DNA from: a virus
Strand: one strand, 5' to 3'
IMG/VR virus record: IMGVR_UViG_3300045283_000322
Span: 1-40,962 of that record
Length of the DNA stretch: 40,962 nt
This document shows, in pieces, positions 30,254 to 36,502 of this stretch (within the stretch, counting starts at the first letter, position 1; each line of letters begins with the position of its first letter). The notes beneath the pieces were generated by a model. It did no database searches. It was not told the origin of the DNA and saw only the letters and a program-made list of their open reading frames with translations. Made by a program: the position numbers and the translations under genes.

Positions 30254-31714
30254 TTACTCCCAGTCGGTGCGCATGCCCAGCCATCGGGCGTCCTGCTCGA
30301 GCCACGTCTGATCGCGGCCACGTTGGACGGCGTCCAGGCGCGCCTGCTCCATCTCGTCGGGCTCCTGCTTCACCGGTGGTGGTGGCCCCTCGGCGAGGTA
30401 GTGGCGAGCCCGCCGGTGTGCGTAGAGTTTCGCGTCCATGATGTCCGAGTGCGGCTTCTTGGCGACCTTGAGCTCGCCCCGCTGATCACGTGCCCTCTCG
30501 TCCCAGCGCACCACCGCCATGTCGTGGGCCGCTCGAGCCCCGCGGGCGACCTTGGCCCGGCCGGCGCGCAGGTCGGTGTTCAGGACCCCGATGGCCCCCA
30601 GCTTGTCGAACTTCTCGGCCGGCATGCAGGCGATGCCCTTGCGGCGACGCAGCGTCTCAGCCACCAGCTTCCCCAGGCCGCCCTCGTCCACCACCACCGC
30701 CAGTGGCTCCCAGCGCTCGATGCGATCGATGAGGGCCTCAGCCACGTCATCCACGTCCACGTTGCCCTTCACCCACTCGTCCACGCCATGCAGCGTCGGG
30801 CCCACCTCGGGCCACCAGCCCTCGACGTCGATGGCGCTGGAGTCGGGGTGGTGCCCCAGGTCGACGCCGATGACCGTCTGTGGCTTCCCGGGCGGCAACT
30901 CGTCGTAGTAGTTCAGGTCGGGGTTGAACTGGAACACCAGCGCCTGCAGGTCGGTGACCCATTCGCCCAGCCACTCACGCAGGTAGGCGACAGTGGACTC
31001 GCCGACCGCCTGGTCCCCGCCGCCGAGCAGCCGCGCCGCCTCGGCCAGCACGGACTCCACATCCTGGATGCGCGGGTTCTGCCGAATCGTCCAGTGGTGG
31101 TGGCCCCAGGCATCGTCGGTGCGATGGACGAGATCGTGCCAGAAGCCCACCTTGACGAGTGACGGCGTGCCCATCACCCAGATGCGGCCGCGCACCCCCC
31201 CGCCGCCGGTCATGGCGGGAAGGAGCGCGTCCACGATGGCGGTCTTCAAGGCGGCGCCGTAGTTCTGCGCCTCGTCGATGATGACCCGGTGGTAGCCCTG
31301 CGGAGGACCACGAAGCCGCTGGGCCTGCCCCTCGTCCTTGGCGCCGCGGAAACGGACCTCGCTCTTGGTGACGGGGTGGGTGAGCGCCAGCCGCTGCTCG
31401 TTGCCCACGTCGAAGCCCAGCCCGTAGACCTCATTGAGCCGCTTCGACTCGGCCCAGATGGTGTCCCGGGCATCCACCATCTGCGGCATCACGCAGAGCT
31501 GCAGGCTGCCCGGAACGGTGATGCCGTCGTAGAGAAAAGCCCCGGCCGCCAGCGTGGTCTTGCCGATGCGACGGGAGCCGTCGAGGGTCAGGAAGCGGCG
31601 CGGGTCCCGGTAGACGGCGAGTTGCTCGGTGAAGAAGAGCGAGTCGGGCGTGAAGGCGGCGCGCTTTGCCTTGCGGTCGAAGGCCCGCAGCTGGGCGAGG
31701 TAATCGTCGGTCAG
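30254..31714 (-). CDS. terL: Terminase large subunit (CTG start)
   Basis: 486 aa. ATPase part: Walker A GSRRIGKTT (residues 46-54) and Walker B VIIDEAQNYG (Asp147, Glu148). Nuclease part: Asp285 (VIGVDLGHHPDSSA), Asp343 (VVVDEGG) and the HSDIMDAKLYAHR segment (Asp424/Asp427). It pumps DNA into the procapsid and cuts it. Start: no ATG, GTG or TTG lies in frame before Walker A except far upstream inside the neighbouring gene's shadow. CTG at 31714 overlaps the previous stop (CTGA), the same geometry as GTGA elsewhere, with GGAGG four bases upstream, so I take CTG as the start. Confidence 0.9.
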   Translation of the reverse strand: MTDDYLAQLRAFDRKAKRAAFTPDSLFFTEQLAVYRDPRRFLTLDGSRRIGKTTLAAGAFLYDGITVPGSLQLCVMPQMVDARDTIWAESKRLNEVYGLGFDVGNEQRLALTHPVTKSEVRFRGAKDEGQAQRLRGPPQGYHRVIIDEAQNYGAALKTAIVDALLPAMTGGGGVRGRIWVMGTPSLVKVGFWHDLVHRTDDAWGHHHWTIRQNPRIQDVESVLAEAARLLGGGDQAVGESTVAYLREWLGEWVTDLQALVFQFNPDLNYYDELPPGKPQTVIGVDLGHHPDSSAIDVEGWWPEVGPTLHGVDEWVKGNVDVDDVAEALIDRIERWEPLAVVVDEGGLGKLVAETLRRRKGIACMPAEKFDKLGAIGVLNTDLRAGRAKVARGARAAHDMAVVRWDERARDQRGELKVAKKPHSDIMDAKLYAHRRARHYLAEGPPPPVKQEPDEMEQARLDAVQRGRDQTWLEQDARWLGMRTDWE

Positions 31715-31923
31715 TCGGCCTCCAGGAACGCGGCGACGTTCGTCCAGGGGACGAGAATGGTCCACGCCCCCTGCTCGGCGTTGGCACGGTTGACCACCGG
31801 CAGCAGGGTGACGCCGGCATCCGTCCTGGCCATGCGACACAGCCCCTCGCGGGAGTCGACGTGCAGTACCTGGGAGTCATCGATGAGCGTCACGGGGCGC
31901 ATGAAGTCGACGAGCGTCCTCAC
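31711..31923 (-). CDS. Small protein before TerL
   Basis: 70 aa from the GTG at 31923 (GTGA overlap). Beta-rich (VTLIDDSQVLHVDSREGLC, GAWTILVPWTNVAAFLEAD). The end, VPWTNVAAF, resembles VPWGNVRWA at the end of the next gene upstream, so the two small proteins may be diverged duplicates. Not recognised. Confidence 0.65.
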   Translation of the reverse strand: MRTLVDFMRPVTLIDDSQVLHVDSREGLCRMARTDAGVTLLPVVNRANAEQGAWTILVPWTNVAAFLEAD

Positions 31924-32165
31924 CGCTTCGCCCCCTTCAGCTCCTCGGCGTTCACGCGCGCCCATCGCACGTTGCCCCAGGGCACCACCACGACGTCGCC
32001 GCTGCCATCCGTGCGCTCGATGAGCACGCCAGGGCCAAACACACGGCACGCCTCCTTAGCGCCCTCGCCGCCGTCCTTCCACTTCGTCATCATCTCACCC
32101 TCGGACCGCTGGCCCGCGTTCACGTTGCGCACAGGCTCCAGAAACTCGATCGCGCTGACCTTCAT
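31920..32165 (-). CDS. Small protein, possible paralogue of the one downstream
   Basis: 81 aa from the ATG at 32165 (ATGA). MKVSAIEFLEPVRNVNAGQR at the N-terminus, and GVLIERTDGSGDVVVVPWGN at the C-terminal part. It shares the layout of a short strand, a linker and a V-V/I-V-P-W-x-N-V motif with the 70-aa protein at 31711. Such small proteins next to terminase genes may bind DNA or regulate packaging; not shown here. Confidence 0.65.
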   Translation of the reverse strand: MKVSAIEFLEPVRNVNAGQRSEGEMMTKWKDGGEGAKEACRVFGPGVLIERTDGSGDVVVVPWGNVRWARVNAEELKGAKR

Positions 32166-32578
32166 CGCATCTCCCTGTAGGGGTTCACGTACTCGGGCCG
32201 CACGCCCATCGCGGCCATCCATCGACCGCCATCGATGGTCACATGTGTGACCCTCTCGGGCTTGTGGGCAACCTCGAACAGCGCGCGCCCGATGCCCTGC
32301 TTCCTGAACTCGAACCGGGTGAAGGCATAGTGCAGCGACTTGCCGCCAGCGCACATCCACCCGTAAATCCATGATGGCCGCTCGGGAAGGCAGGCCACCA
32401 GCGCGCCGTGCTTTTCCAGCAGCGCCTCGACGAGGCCCACATGGCCGAAGTGACTCCAGTAGGCGAAGTCGGGAAGCTGCTGAGCACCTGGGGAGGCCCG
32501 GTAACTCTCCAGCCACGTCTGCAGGATGTAGCCGCGGTCTCCCAGGGCTGCCGGGCGAATGAGGTGTGGCAGGCTCAC
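32162..32578 (-). CDS. GNAT-type acetyltransferase-like protein
   Basis: 138 aa from the GTG at 32578 (GTGA). It has the GNAT layout: an N-terminal IRPAALGDRGYILQTWLESY, a central strand and helix (YAFTRFEFRKQGIGRALFEV) with RKQGIG as the acetyl-CoA-binding Q/R-x-x-G-x-G/A motif (residues 92-97), and a C-terminal VTIDGGRWMAAMGVRPEYVN. It sits between the DUF5681-like gene and TerL and so is probably expressed late. Substrate unknown; phage or host protein modification is possible. Confidence 0.72.
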   Translation of the reverse strand: MSLPHLIRPAALGDRGYILQTWLESYRASPGAQQLPDFAYWSHFGHVGLVEALLEKHGALVACLPERPSWIYGWMCAGGKSLHYAFTRFEFRKQGIGRALFEVAHKPERVTHVTIDGGRWMAAMGVRPEYVNPYREMR

Positions 32579-33018
32579 TTGCCACCCTGCACGACGGCCA
32601 GCTTCGCTGCCACGAGCTCGGGGTTCTTTCGCACCAGCGCCTCGGCCACGCGCTCCTCGAGCCCCTCGTCGGGCGCGTCGTCGGTCTTCTCGGGGGCTGC
32701 TGCAGCCTTCGCCCAGCCGCTCAGGCTGCCCACGCCGTTGACGAACGCGTTGAGAGCCGCAACCCGCGTCTTGGCGTCCACCACCGGGACCTCCACCTCG
32801 TCGCCCCGCTTGTCGGTCATCGTGTAGGTGCGCTCGTCGCACCCCATCTCATACAGCCTCTGCAGCGCAGTGAGCACCTTGCCGCCATGGGCGAGAGACA
32901 GCGATGCCTGTAGCTGGTTGAGGCGCGCCCGGGTACCCTTGGGCATGCCGCCGGGGTTGCCACTCTGGCCAGCCGGCCATGGCGTCAGGCCGCTTCGCTG
33001 TGTAGCCGCCGCGCTCAT
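32575..33018 (-). CDS. DUF5681-like protein, candidate small terminase
   Basis: 147 aa. The N-terminus has WPAGQSGNPGGMPKGTRARL, the GQSGNPGG pattern of DUF5681 proteins that are often found next to phage terminase genes. The rest is helical and acidic. The ATG at 33018 lacks a clear Shine-Dalgarno; the late element ends 10 nt upstream. First gene of the packaging unit, so a DNA-recognition (TerS) role is likely but unproven. Confidence 0.68.
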   Translation of the reverse strand: MSAAATQRSGLTPWPAGQSGNPGGMPKGTRARLNQLQASLSLAHGGKVLTALQRLYEMGCDERTYTMTDKRGDEVEVPVVDAKTRVAALNAFVNGVGSLSGWAKAAAAPEKTDDAPDEGLEERVAEALVRKNPELVAAKLAVVQGGK

Positions 33019-33028
33019 GAATCTGCAA

Positions 33029-33044
33029 TACCCGCGACGTTCCC
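33029..33044 (-). promoter_or_regulatory. Late element 5, GGGAACGTCGCGGGTA
   Basis: Exact match to the late element, 10 nt before the ATG of the packaging unit. A perfect 9-bp inverted repeat abuts it upstream (33045-33067). Confidence 0.6.
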
Positions 33045-33067
33045 GAATTACGTCCCGTACGTAATTC
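33045..33067. repeat. Perfect 9-bp inverted repeat next to late element 5
   Basis: GAATTACGT-CCCGT-ACGTAATTC, A+T-rich arms in a G+C-rich genome. It may be an operator for the packaging unit, a hairpin, or part of a packaging site near the terminase genes. Confidence 0.7.
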
Positions 33068-33173
33068 CCTGCGTCGTTTACCCTGGACGCACCGCTTCCC
33101 TGACCAGTGAGTGAGGGTCCGGTTGGGTCCGTCTCCCTCGCTGCGCTGAGCGTGTGCTAGAGCTGGGCCGCTG

Positions 33174-33749
33174 CTACCTGGCTCGCCTGGTCAGAATCGG
33201 CGAGTGAGGCTCTGACGGTCGTCGCTGCTCGTCGTGTCGTATCGCACGCAGGCCCGAGATACGTGCCGGGTGCCACTCCCCAAGTCGAAGCTGGCGGGTG
33301 CCGGCCCCTTCAGAGTGGTCGTGCCGTTGTCCCGTTAGACCCCCTACCCGGGCAGGCGGTAGCGCCCGGGCCCCCAGTGACAGTGAGGGGGGTGTTCCTG
33401 CGTTCAGCGCGTTCGCTGCCGGCTGTCTGCCCACGCCTGGGCTTCTCATCGCTGGGACGCTGCCGACCGCATTGCTGCGGCCCTCGCGCAACAGGGCCAC
33501 CGGTGCCCCAATCTGGTTGGCGTACGGGAAGGAGGGCCCGTGGTCGGGTCCATCATACTTCCACGTTACCTCGCCGCGGTAGGCAGGACACGCGGTCCTC
33601 GCCATCGTCGCAGGCGGTCGATACTCGAGCCCCGACCACAACTCGGCCAGCAACTCACCCAGGTCCTCGGCCTCGTCGTCGCGAGGGTTCGCCTCGTCGG
33701 TCTGCTCCATGGTCAACAACCACTCCTCGTCGACCTCGATGTCTCTCAC
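33174..33749 (-). CDS. Hypothetical acidic protein; C-terminal part doubtful
   Basis: 191 aa from the GTG at 33749 (GTGA). Residues 1-75 look like real coding sequence (VDEEWLLTMEQTDEANPRDD, then EYRPPATMARTACPAYRGEV). From about residue 95 the third-codon-position G+C falls and the sequence becomes Arg/Pro/Gly-rich, while the DNA gains inverted repeats (33347-33370, 33181-33205). The frame simply stays open, so the downstream half may be a signal region that happens to be read through. Last gene of the accessory operon. Confidence 0.5.
   Translation of the reverse strand: MRDIEVDEEWLLTMEQTDEANPRDDEAEDLGELLAELWSGLEYRPPATMARTACPAYRGEVTWKYDGPDHGPSFPYANQIGAPVALLREGRSNAVGSVPAMRSPGVGRQPAANALNAGTPPSLSLGARALPPARVGGLTGQRHDHSEGAGTRQLRLGEWHPARISGLRAIRHDEQRRPSEPHSPILTRRAR
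33178..33210. other. Hairpin near the end of the accessory operon
   Basis: CTCGCC and GGCGAG form a perfect 6-bp stem around an 11-nt loop, with a further CCT/AGG pair outside a small internal loop. There is no T-run. It could end or slow the accessory-operon transcript, or belong to a packaging site. Confidence 0.4.
33347..33370. other. 7-bp inverted repeat CCCGGGC/GCCCGGG
   Basis: A perfect GC-only inverted repeat with a 10-nt spacer, within the doubtful 3' half of the 33174 gene. Confidence 0.55.
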
Positions 33750-34309
33750 CGGGACAGCCCCCGGGCCACGATGAGCAGCGCCCGCCTCGCTGCCTCTGGA
33801 GCGCTCACACCGAGCACGGCGCGGATGTGGTCGAGCGCCGATGCCGCCGGTCGGGTGAGCTGCACATCGATGCGCCCCGCCTCGCCCCGGCGGAGGGCAT
33901 CGGCGTTTGCGGGCCTCCCCCTGCCTCGTCGGCCTCCGCGCTCCGCCTGCAGCATCAACTCGCGGTGCCGAGTGACGAGCACATGAACGCGGCGCCGGTA
34001 AATGGTGCTGTGGCCCTCGCGCTTCATGGTGCGCACGATGCGGGTGTAGCTGGCGCCGTCGCAGTGCAGCTCCCAGCACCGGCGCTCGAGGTCGCTGTAC
34101 CACTCGTGCTCCCAAAGGAAATGGGAGGCGCGGCGGAAATATTCCTCGGTCTCGGCGAATTTGTTGGGATTCGTCTTCAGGTCGGACACGCGGTGGACGT
34201 GGCGCTCAGCCGAGGACTCGTTCTTGAGACCCGTGGGGGTCTCGATGTCCTCGAAGCCGTCCGCCTTCAGCAGCCGGTCGCGCTCACGTTCCACTTCGCG
34301 CTGGTTCAC
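33746..34309 (-). CDS. HTH DNA-binding protein (regulator or small terminase candidate)
   Basis: 187 aa from the GTG at 34309 (GTGA). The middle reads LKTNPNKFAETEEYFRRASH and CWELHCDGASYTRIVRTMKR, then YRRRVHVLVTRHRELML: a helix-turn-helix with a basic recognition region. A Gly/Arg linker (GGRRGRGRPANADALRRGE) and a helical, ribbon-helix-like end follow. Two DNA-binding parts joined by a linker fit either a late-gene activator or a packaging-site-binding TerS. Given the unexplained late element, an activator role deserves testing. Confidence 0.6.
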   Translation of the reverse strand: MNQREVERERDRLLKADGFEDIETPTGLKNESSAERHVHRVSDLKTNPNKFAETEEYFRRASHFLWEHEWYSDLERRCWELHCDGASYTRIVRTMKREGHSTIYRRRVHVLVTRHRELMLQAERGGRRGRGRPANADALRRGEAGRIDVQLTRPAASALDHIRAVLGVSAPEAARRALLIVARGLSR

Positions 34310-34689
34310 GGCCCCGGCCACCCCTGCGCCTTCAGCAACTCGGCAATGCGCGGCGGCTTCCACCCCGGCGGTTTGATCCACTTGCCGTCCTCGCGCTTGT
34401 GGCCGCCCTGGAGCTTGGCCATGTTCGACGCGTGTACCTCATCGAACAGCGGCGCGAGGTCGATGCCGCACGCAACGGCCGTCCCCAGCGCGACGTAGAT
34501 GAGGTCGCACAGCCCGTCGGCCACCTCGACTAGGTCGCCCGCGGCGAGCGCCGAGATGGTCTCTGCCGCCTCCTCCTGGATGAGCGACCAGCGCAGTAGC
34601 TCATCTCGAATGGCCGGCGTCTCGCCGATGGTCTGCCCCATCGCCGCGTGAAACTCCTGCACCATCCTCTGCGCCCCGCGCAGGCTCAT
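34306..34689 (-). CDS. MazG-like NTP pyrophosphohydrolase
   Basis: 127 aa from the ATG at 34689 (ATGA). Helical with the metal-binding pattern of all-alpha NTP pyrophosphohydrolases: SLIQEEAAET (Glu39, Glu40, Glu43) and VEVADGLCDLIYVALG (Glu55, Asp58, Asp62), then DEVHASNMAKL, the usual end of this domain. It would hydrolyse dNTPs or alarmone-like nucleotides. In phages, MazG proteins are proposed to change nucleotide pools or ppGpp signalling. Confidence 0.8.
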   Translation of the reverse strand: MSLRGAQRMVQEFHAAMGQTIGETPAIRDELLRWSLIQEEAAETISALAAGDLVEVADGLCDLIYVALGTAVACGIDLAPLFDEVHASNMAKLQGGHKREDGKWIKPPGWKPPRIAELLKAQGWPGP

Positions 34690-35027
34690 CGGGACGCCCT
34701 CATCGCGGCCTGCCGCGCGGCCACCTCCTTGCGCCACCGGGCGTCGCGCTCCTCCTGCGTCCTGGGCTTGGAGCCCCCCCGGCGCGCCCGGCATTCCTCG
34801 CAGCCGCATGCGAACCACTCGCCGTGGTCGTACGCGCTCTTCAACGCCTGGGCGCTCTGCCGGGCGGATTGCCGCTTGCCCATCGCCAGTGCGTCGGCGA
34901 AGGAGCGGTGGCCCTGCCCCATGCGGTTGGCGAGCGTCTGCGGCGTCACCCCGATGACCATCGCCCATTCGCGAATCGACTTGCTCTCCCCGTTATGGGT
35001 GTAGAGCTTCGGCCGCGGGCCCATCAC
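34686..35027 (-). CDS. HTH protein with Cys pair
   Basis: 113 aa from the GTG at 35027 (GTGA; ATG at 35024 is an alternative). IREWAMVIGVTPQTLANRMG is a likely helix-turn-helix, followed by ADALAMGKR. A CGCEECRARRGG segment may bind zinc, and the C-terminus is Arg/Glu-rich. Probably a small DNA-binding protein of the accessory operon; family not recognised. Confidence 0.65.
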   Translation of the reverse strand: MMGPRPKLYTHNGESKSIREWAMVIGVTPQTLANRMGQGHRSFADALAMGKRQSARQSAQALKSAYDHGEWFACGCEECRARRGGSKPRTQEERDARWRKEVAARQAAMRASR

Positions 35028-35212
35028 GCCTCACCTCGCTTCTGCACGTAGAGCAGCGCCCAGGCCATCGCCTCATCCTCGGCGCGCTTCCCCGTGTGCG
35101 CCATGAAGTCCCGCACCACGATGCCGGTGCTCCACGTCCCCGCCACGAGCCACACCTCGGCGAGGTACCCCAGCTTCGTCTCGCTCACCGTCACGACAGG
35201 TCGCATGCTCAC
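35024..35212 (-). CDS. Small hypothetical protein
   Basis: 62 aa from the GTG at 35212 (GTGA). RPVVTVSETKLGYLAEVWLV, then a beta-helix pattern ending in a helix (DEAMAWALLYVQKRGEA). Not recognised. Confidence 0.6.
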   Translation of the reverse strand: MSMRPVVTVSETKLGYLAEVWLVAGTWSTGIVVRDFMAHTGKRAEDEAMAWALLYVQKRGEA

Positions 35213-35310
35213 TCCCTCCTGTTGTTGCCGAACAGCAGCAGGGACGTCGCCACCCACATCACTGCCGAAAGAACCAGCAGCGCCATGGCGACGCCCCTGA
35301 GCAACTTCAC
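35209..35310 (-). CDS. 33-aa membrane miniprotein
   Basis: 33 aa. Starts GTG at 35310 (GTGA overlap), stop overlaps the next GTG. KLLRG is followed by one transmembrane segment, MALLVLSAVMWVATSLLLF, and a GNNRRE tail. Exact overlaps on both sides support it. It could be an inhibitor or exclusion peptide at the membrane; no evidence beyond topology. Confidence 0.55.
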   Translation of the reverse strand: MKLLRGVAMALLVLSAVMWVATSLLLFGNNRRE

Positions 35311-35498
35311 GCGCGCTCGTTTCCCCAGACGCGCTCGCTGCCGCACTGGCACCTGAAAATCAGGTTCGCGATCAGCTGCGGTTGCGCGTCCTTGTAGTCG
35401 CCCTTGGTCCTGAGGACATGCCGCTTGATGAAGACGTGGTGCCGGGGCGCCTGCTCGCGCTCGCACATCAGGATTGCGTTGCTCGTGAAGTCGCGCAT
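35307..35498 (-). CDS. Small zinc-ribbon-like protein
   Basis: 63 aa from the ATG at 35498 (TGATG). MRDFTSNAILMCEREQAPRH at the start and NLIFRCQCGSERVWGN at the end; the C-x-C pair with Arg/Gly context suggests half a zinc ribbon. Not recognised. Confidence 0.62.
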   Translation of the reverse strand: MRDFTSNAILMCEREQAPRHHVFIKRHVLRTKGDYKDAQPQLIANLIFRCQCGSERVWGNERA

Positions 35499-35812
35499 CA
35501 GCCGGCCTGCTTCATGGCGCGGGCCCCGGCGTCCCACTGCGCGTTGCCGCCGATGAGCTGCGGGTGCGCAGGCTCCTGGCCGGCGACCTCCACGACGCTG
35601 CCGATGTACGACTGCAGCCGGCGCACCACGTTCGGCGGCACGCCCTCCAGCGCGCGGGCGATGCGACCCATGACGACGGGGTCGTGTTTCACCGGCGACC
35701 ACGGCTCACCCGCGGCGGGCAGGCCCTTGCGCTTCTGCTTCTCGCCAGAGGGCTGCGAGCCCTGGGTCGACGCCTCCGGTACCATCTCCACGGTCAGCTT
35801 CTTGTCGGCCAT
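35498..35812 (-). CDS. Hypothetical protein
   Basis: 104 aa. ATG at 35812 behind GGAGACAGAAA. The first 40 residues are polar and probably disordered; the rest contains VMGRIARALEGVPPNVVRRL and a short helical end. The gene upstream overlaps its first 107 bp in another frame. Not recognised. Confidence 0.62.
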   Translation of the reverse strand: MADKKLTVEMVPEASTQGSQPSGEKQKRKGLPAAGEPWSPVKHDPVVMGRIARALEGVPPNVVRRLQSYIGSVVEVAGQEPAHPQLIGGNAQWDAGARAMKQAG

Positions 35813-36200
35813 TTTCTGTCTCCTTGTTGGGTTTCACGGGATGCAGTGGAATCACGGGCGCCTCGGCTTTCTTGCGGGGGCGCTCCAGCAGGCGCAGCAC
35901 CAACTCACAGGCTCTCTTCTTGGCCTCCGCCTCGGCGAGCCAGTGCCTGGACTCGGCGAGCATGGGGTCGCTGACGATGTACTTCTCGAACCACACCACG
36001 CGCTCTTCGGAGGGCGGAAAGCTGCTGAGCAGGGAGCCGCGAAACTGACCCTGCAGCATCTCCAGGTGCTTCAGGTGCTCCAGGGCCTCGACGACCTCGC
36101 CGTGCGCCTCGGCCACCAGCCACGACCACTCCAGCAGCACGCCGATGGGGCGGGCGGTGAGGTCACGGCGGGCCTTCGCCTGGAGCTCGATTAGGGTCAC
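35706..36200 (-). CDS. Hypothetical helical protein overlapping its neighbour by 107 bp
   Basis: 164 aa from the GTG at 36200 (GTGA). Residues 1-110 are helical (PIGVLLEWSWLVAEAHGEVV; AEAEAKKRACELVLRLLERP). The last 35 residues (ENGRQEADRGDGTGGVDPGL) lie entirely over the start of the 35498 gene. No earlier stop occurs in this frame, so either the overlap is real or the original stop was lost. Not recognised. Confidence 0.55.
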   Translation of the reverse strand: MTLIELQAKARRDLTARPIGVLLEWSWLVAEAHGEVVEALEHLKHLEMLQGQFRGSLLSSFPPSEERVVWFEKYIVSDPMLAESRHWLAEAEAKKRACELVLRLLERPRKKAEAPVIPLHPVKPNKETENGRQEADRGDGTGGVDPGLAALWREAEAQGPARRG

Positions 36201-36502
36201 AGCAGTGTCCCCTGCTTCGCCTTCGTGCGCGGGCGGTCCCACCTCTTGGCCACCCGGGCAAATTGCCGGGACGCAGATTGCCGTTCGCCCTCGCTTATCG
36301 GCGGGAATGGCAACGGCTCGATCGACATGCGATCGCCGATCGCCGAGCCGTTGCCATTCCCGCGCTTCACACGTCGTTGGAGCGTATGAGCCGCCTCCTC
36401 AAAGGGCGGGTCGCAGAGGACGTGATCCACGCTTCGGTCGGGGAGCGACGCCAGGCCGCTAACCGGGTCAAGGCAGTCGCCGAGGTGCAGTTGCCAGCTC
36501 AC
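36197..36502 (-). CDS. Internally shortened DNA methylase (probably inactive)
   Basis: 101 aa from the GTG at 36502 (GTGA). QLHLGDCLDPVSGLASLPDR then DHVLCDPPFEEA with the catalytic DPPF motif, then RQFARVAKRW, matches the N-terminal third of phage site-specific DNA-adenine methylases. In that family the next segment continues V-x-x-F-C and a SAM-binding FxGxG near the end. Here KRW jumps straight to DRPRTKAKQGTLL, which looks like the family's last residues. The most likely history is an in-frame deletion of the middle, removing the SAM site. A 20-bp palindrome lies within the gene. Confidence 0.6.
   Translation of the reverse strand: MSWQLHLGDCLDPVSGLASLPDRSVDHVLCDPPFEEAAHTLQRRVKRGNGNGSAIGDRMSIEPLPFPPISEGERQSASRQFARVAKRWDRPRTKAKQGTLL
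36301..36363. repeat. 20-bp perfect inverted repeat in the methylase gene
   Basis: GCGGGAATGGCAACGGCTCG at 36301-36320 is the exact reverse complement of 36344-36363, with a 23-bp spacer that itself contains GATCG repeats. Pairing can extend by four more bases with a 3-nt bulge. It encodes the Gly/Asn-rich segment between the methylase motifs. Confidence 0.9.

Noticed and set aside
30254-31840. Longer TerL reading from the ATG at 31840
   Set aside because: The extra 42 residues are Arg/Gly/Pro-rich and lie over the coding frame of the upstream small gene; the CTG with overlap and GGAGG explains the start better.
33270-33345. tRNA-Gln-like sequence on the minus strand (TAACGGGACAAC, CTCTGAA, TTCGACT)
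   Set aside because: The blocks resemble a Gln tRNA, but the D, T and acceptor stems do not pair and only three of five anticodon-stem pairs form, so I do not call a tRNA.
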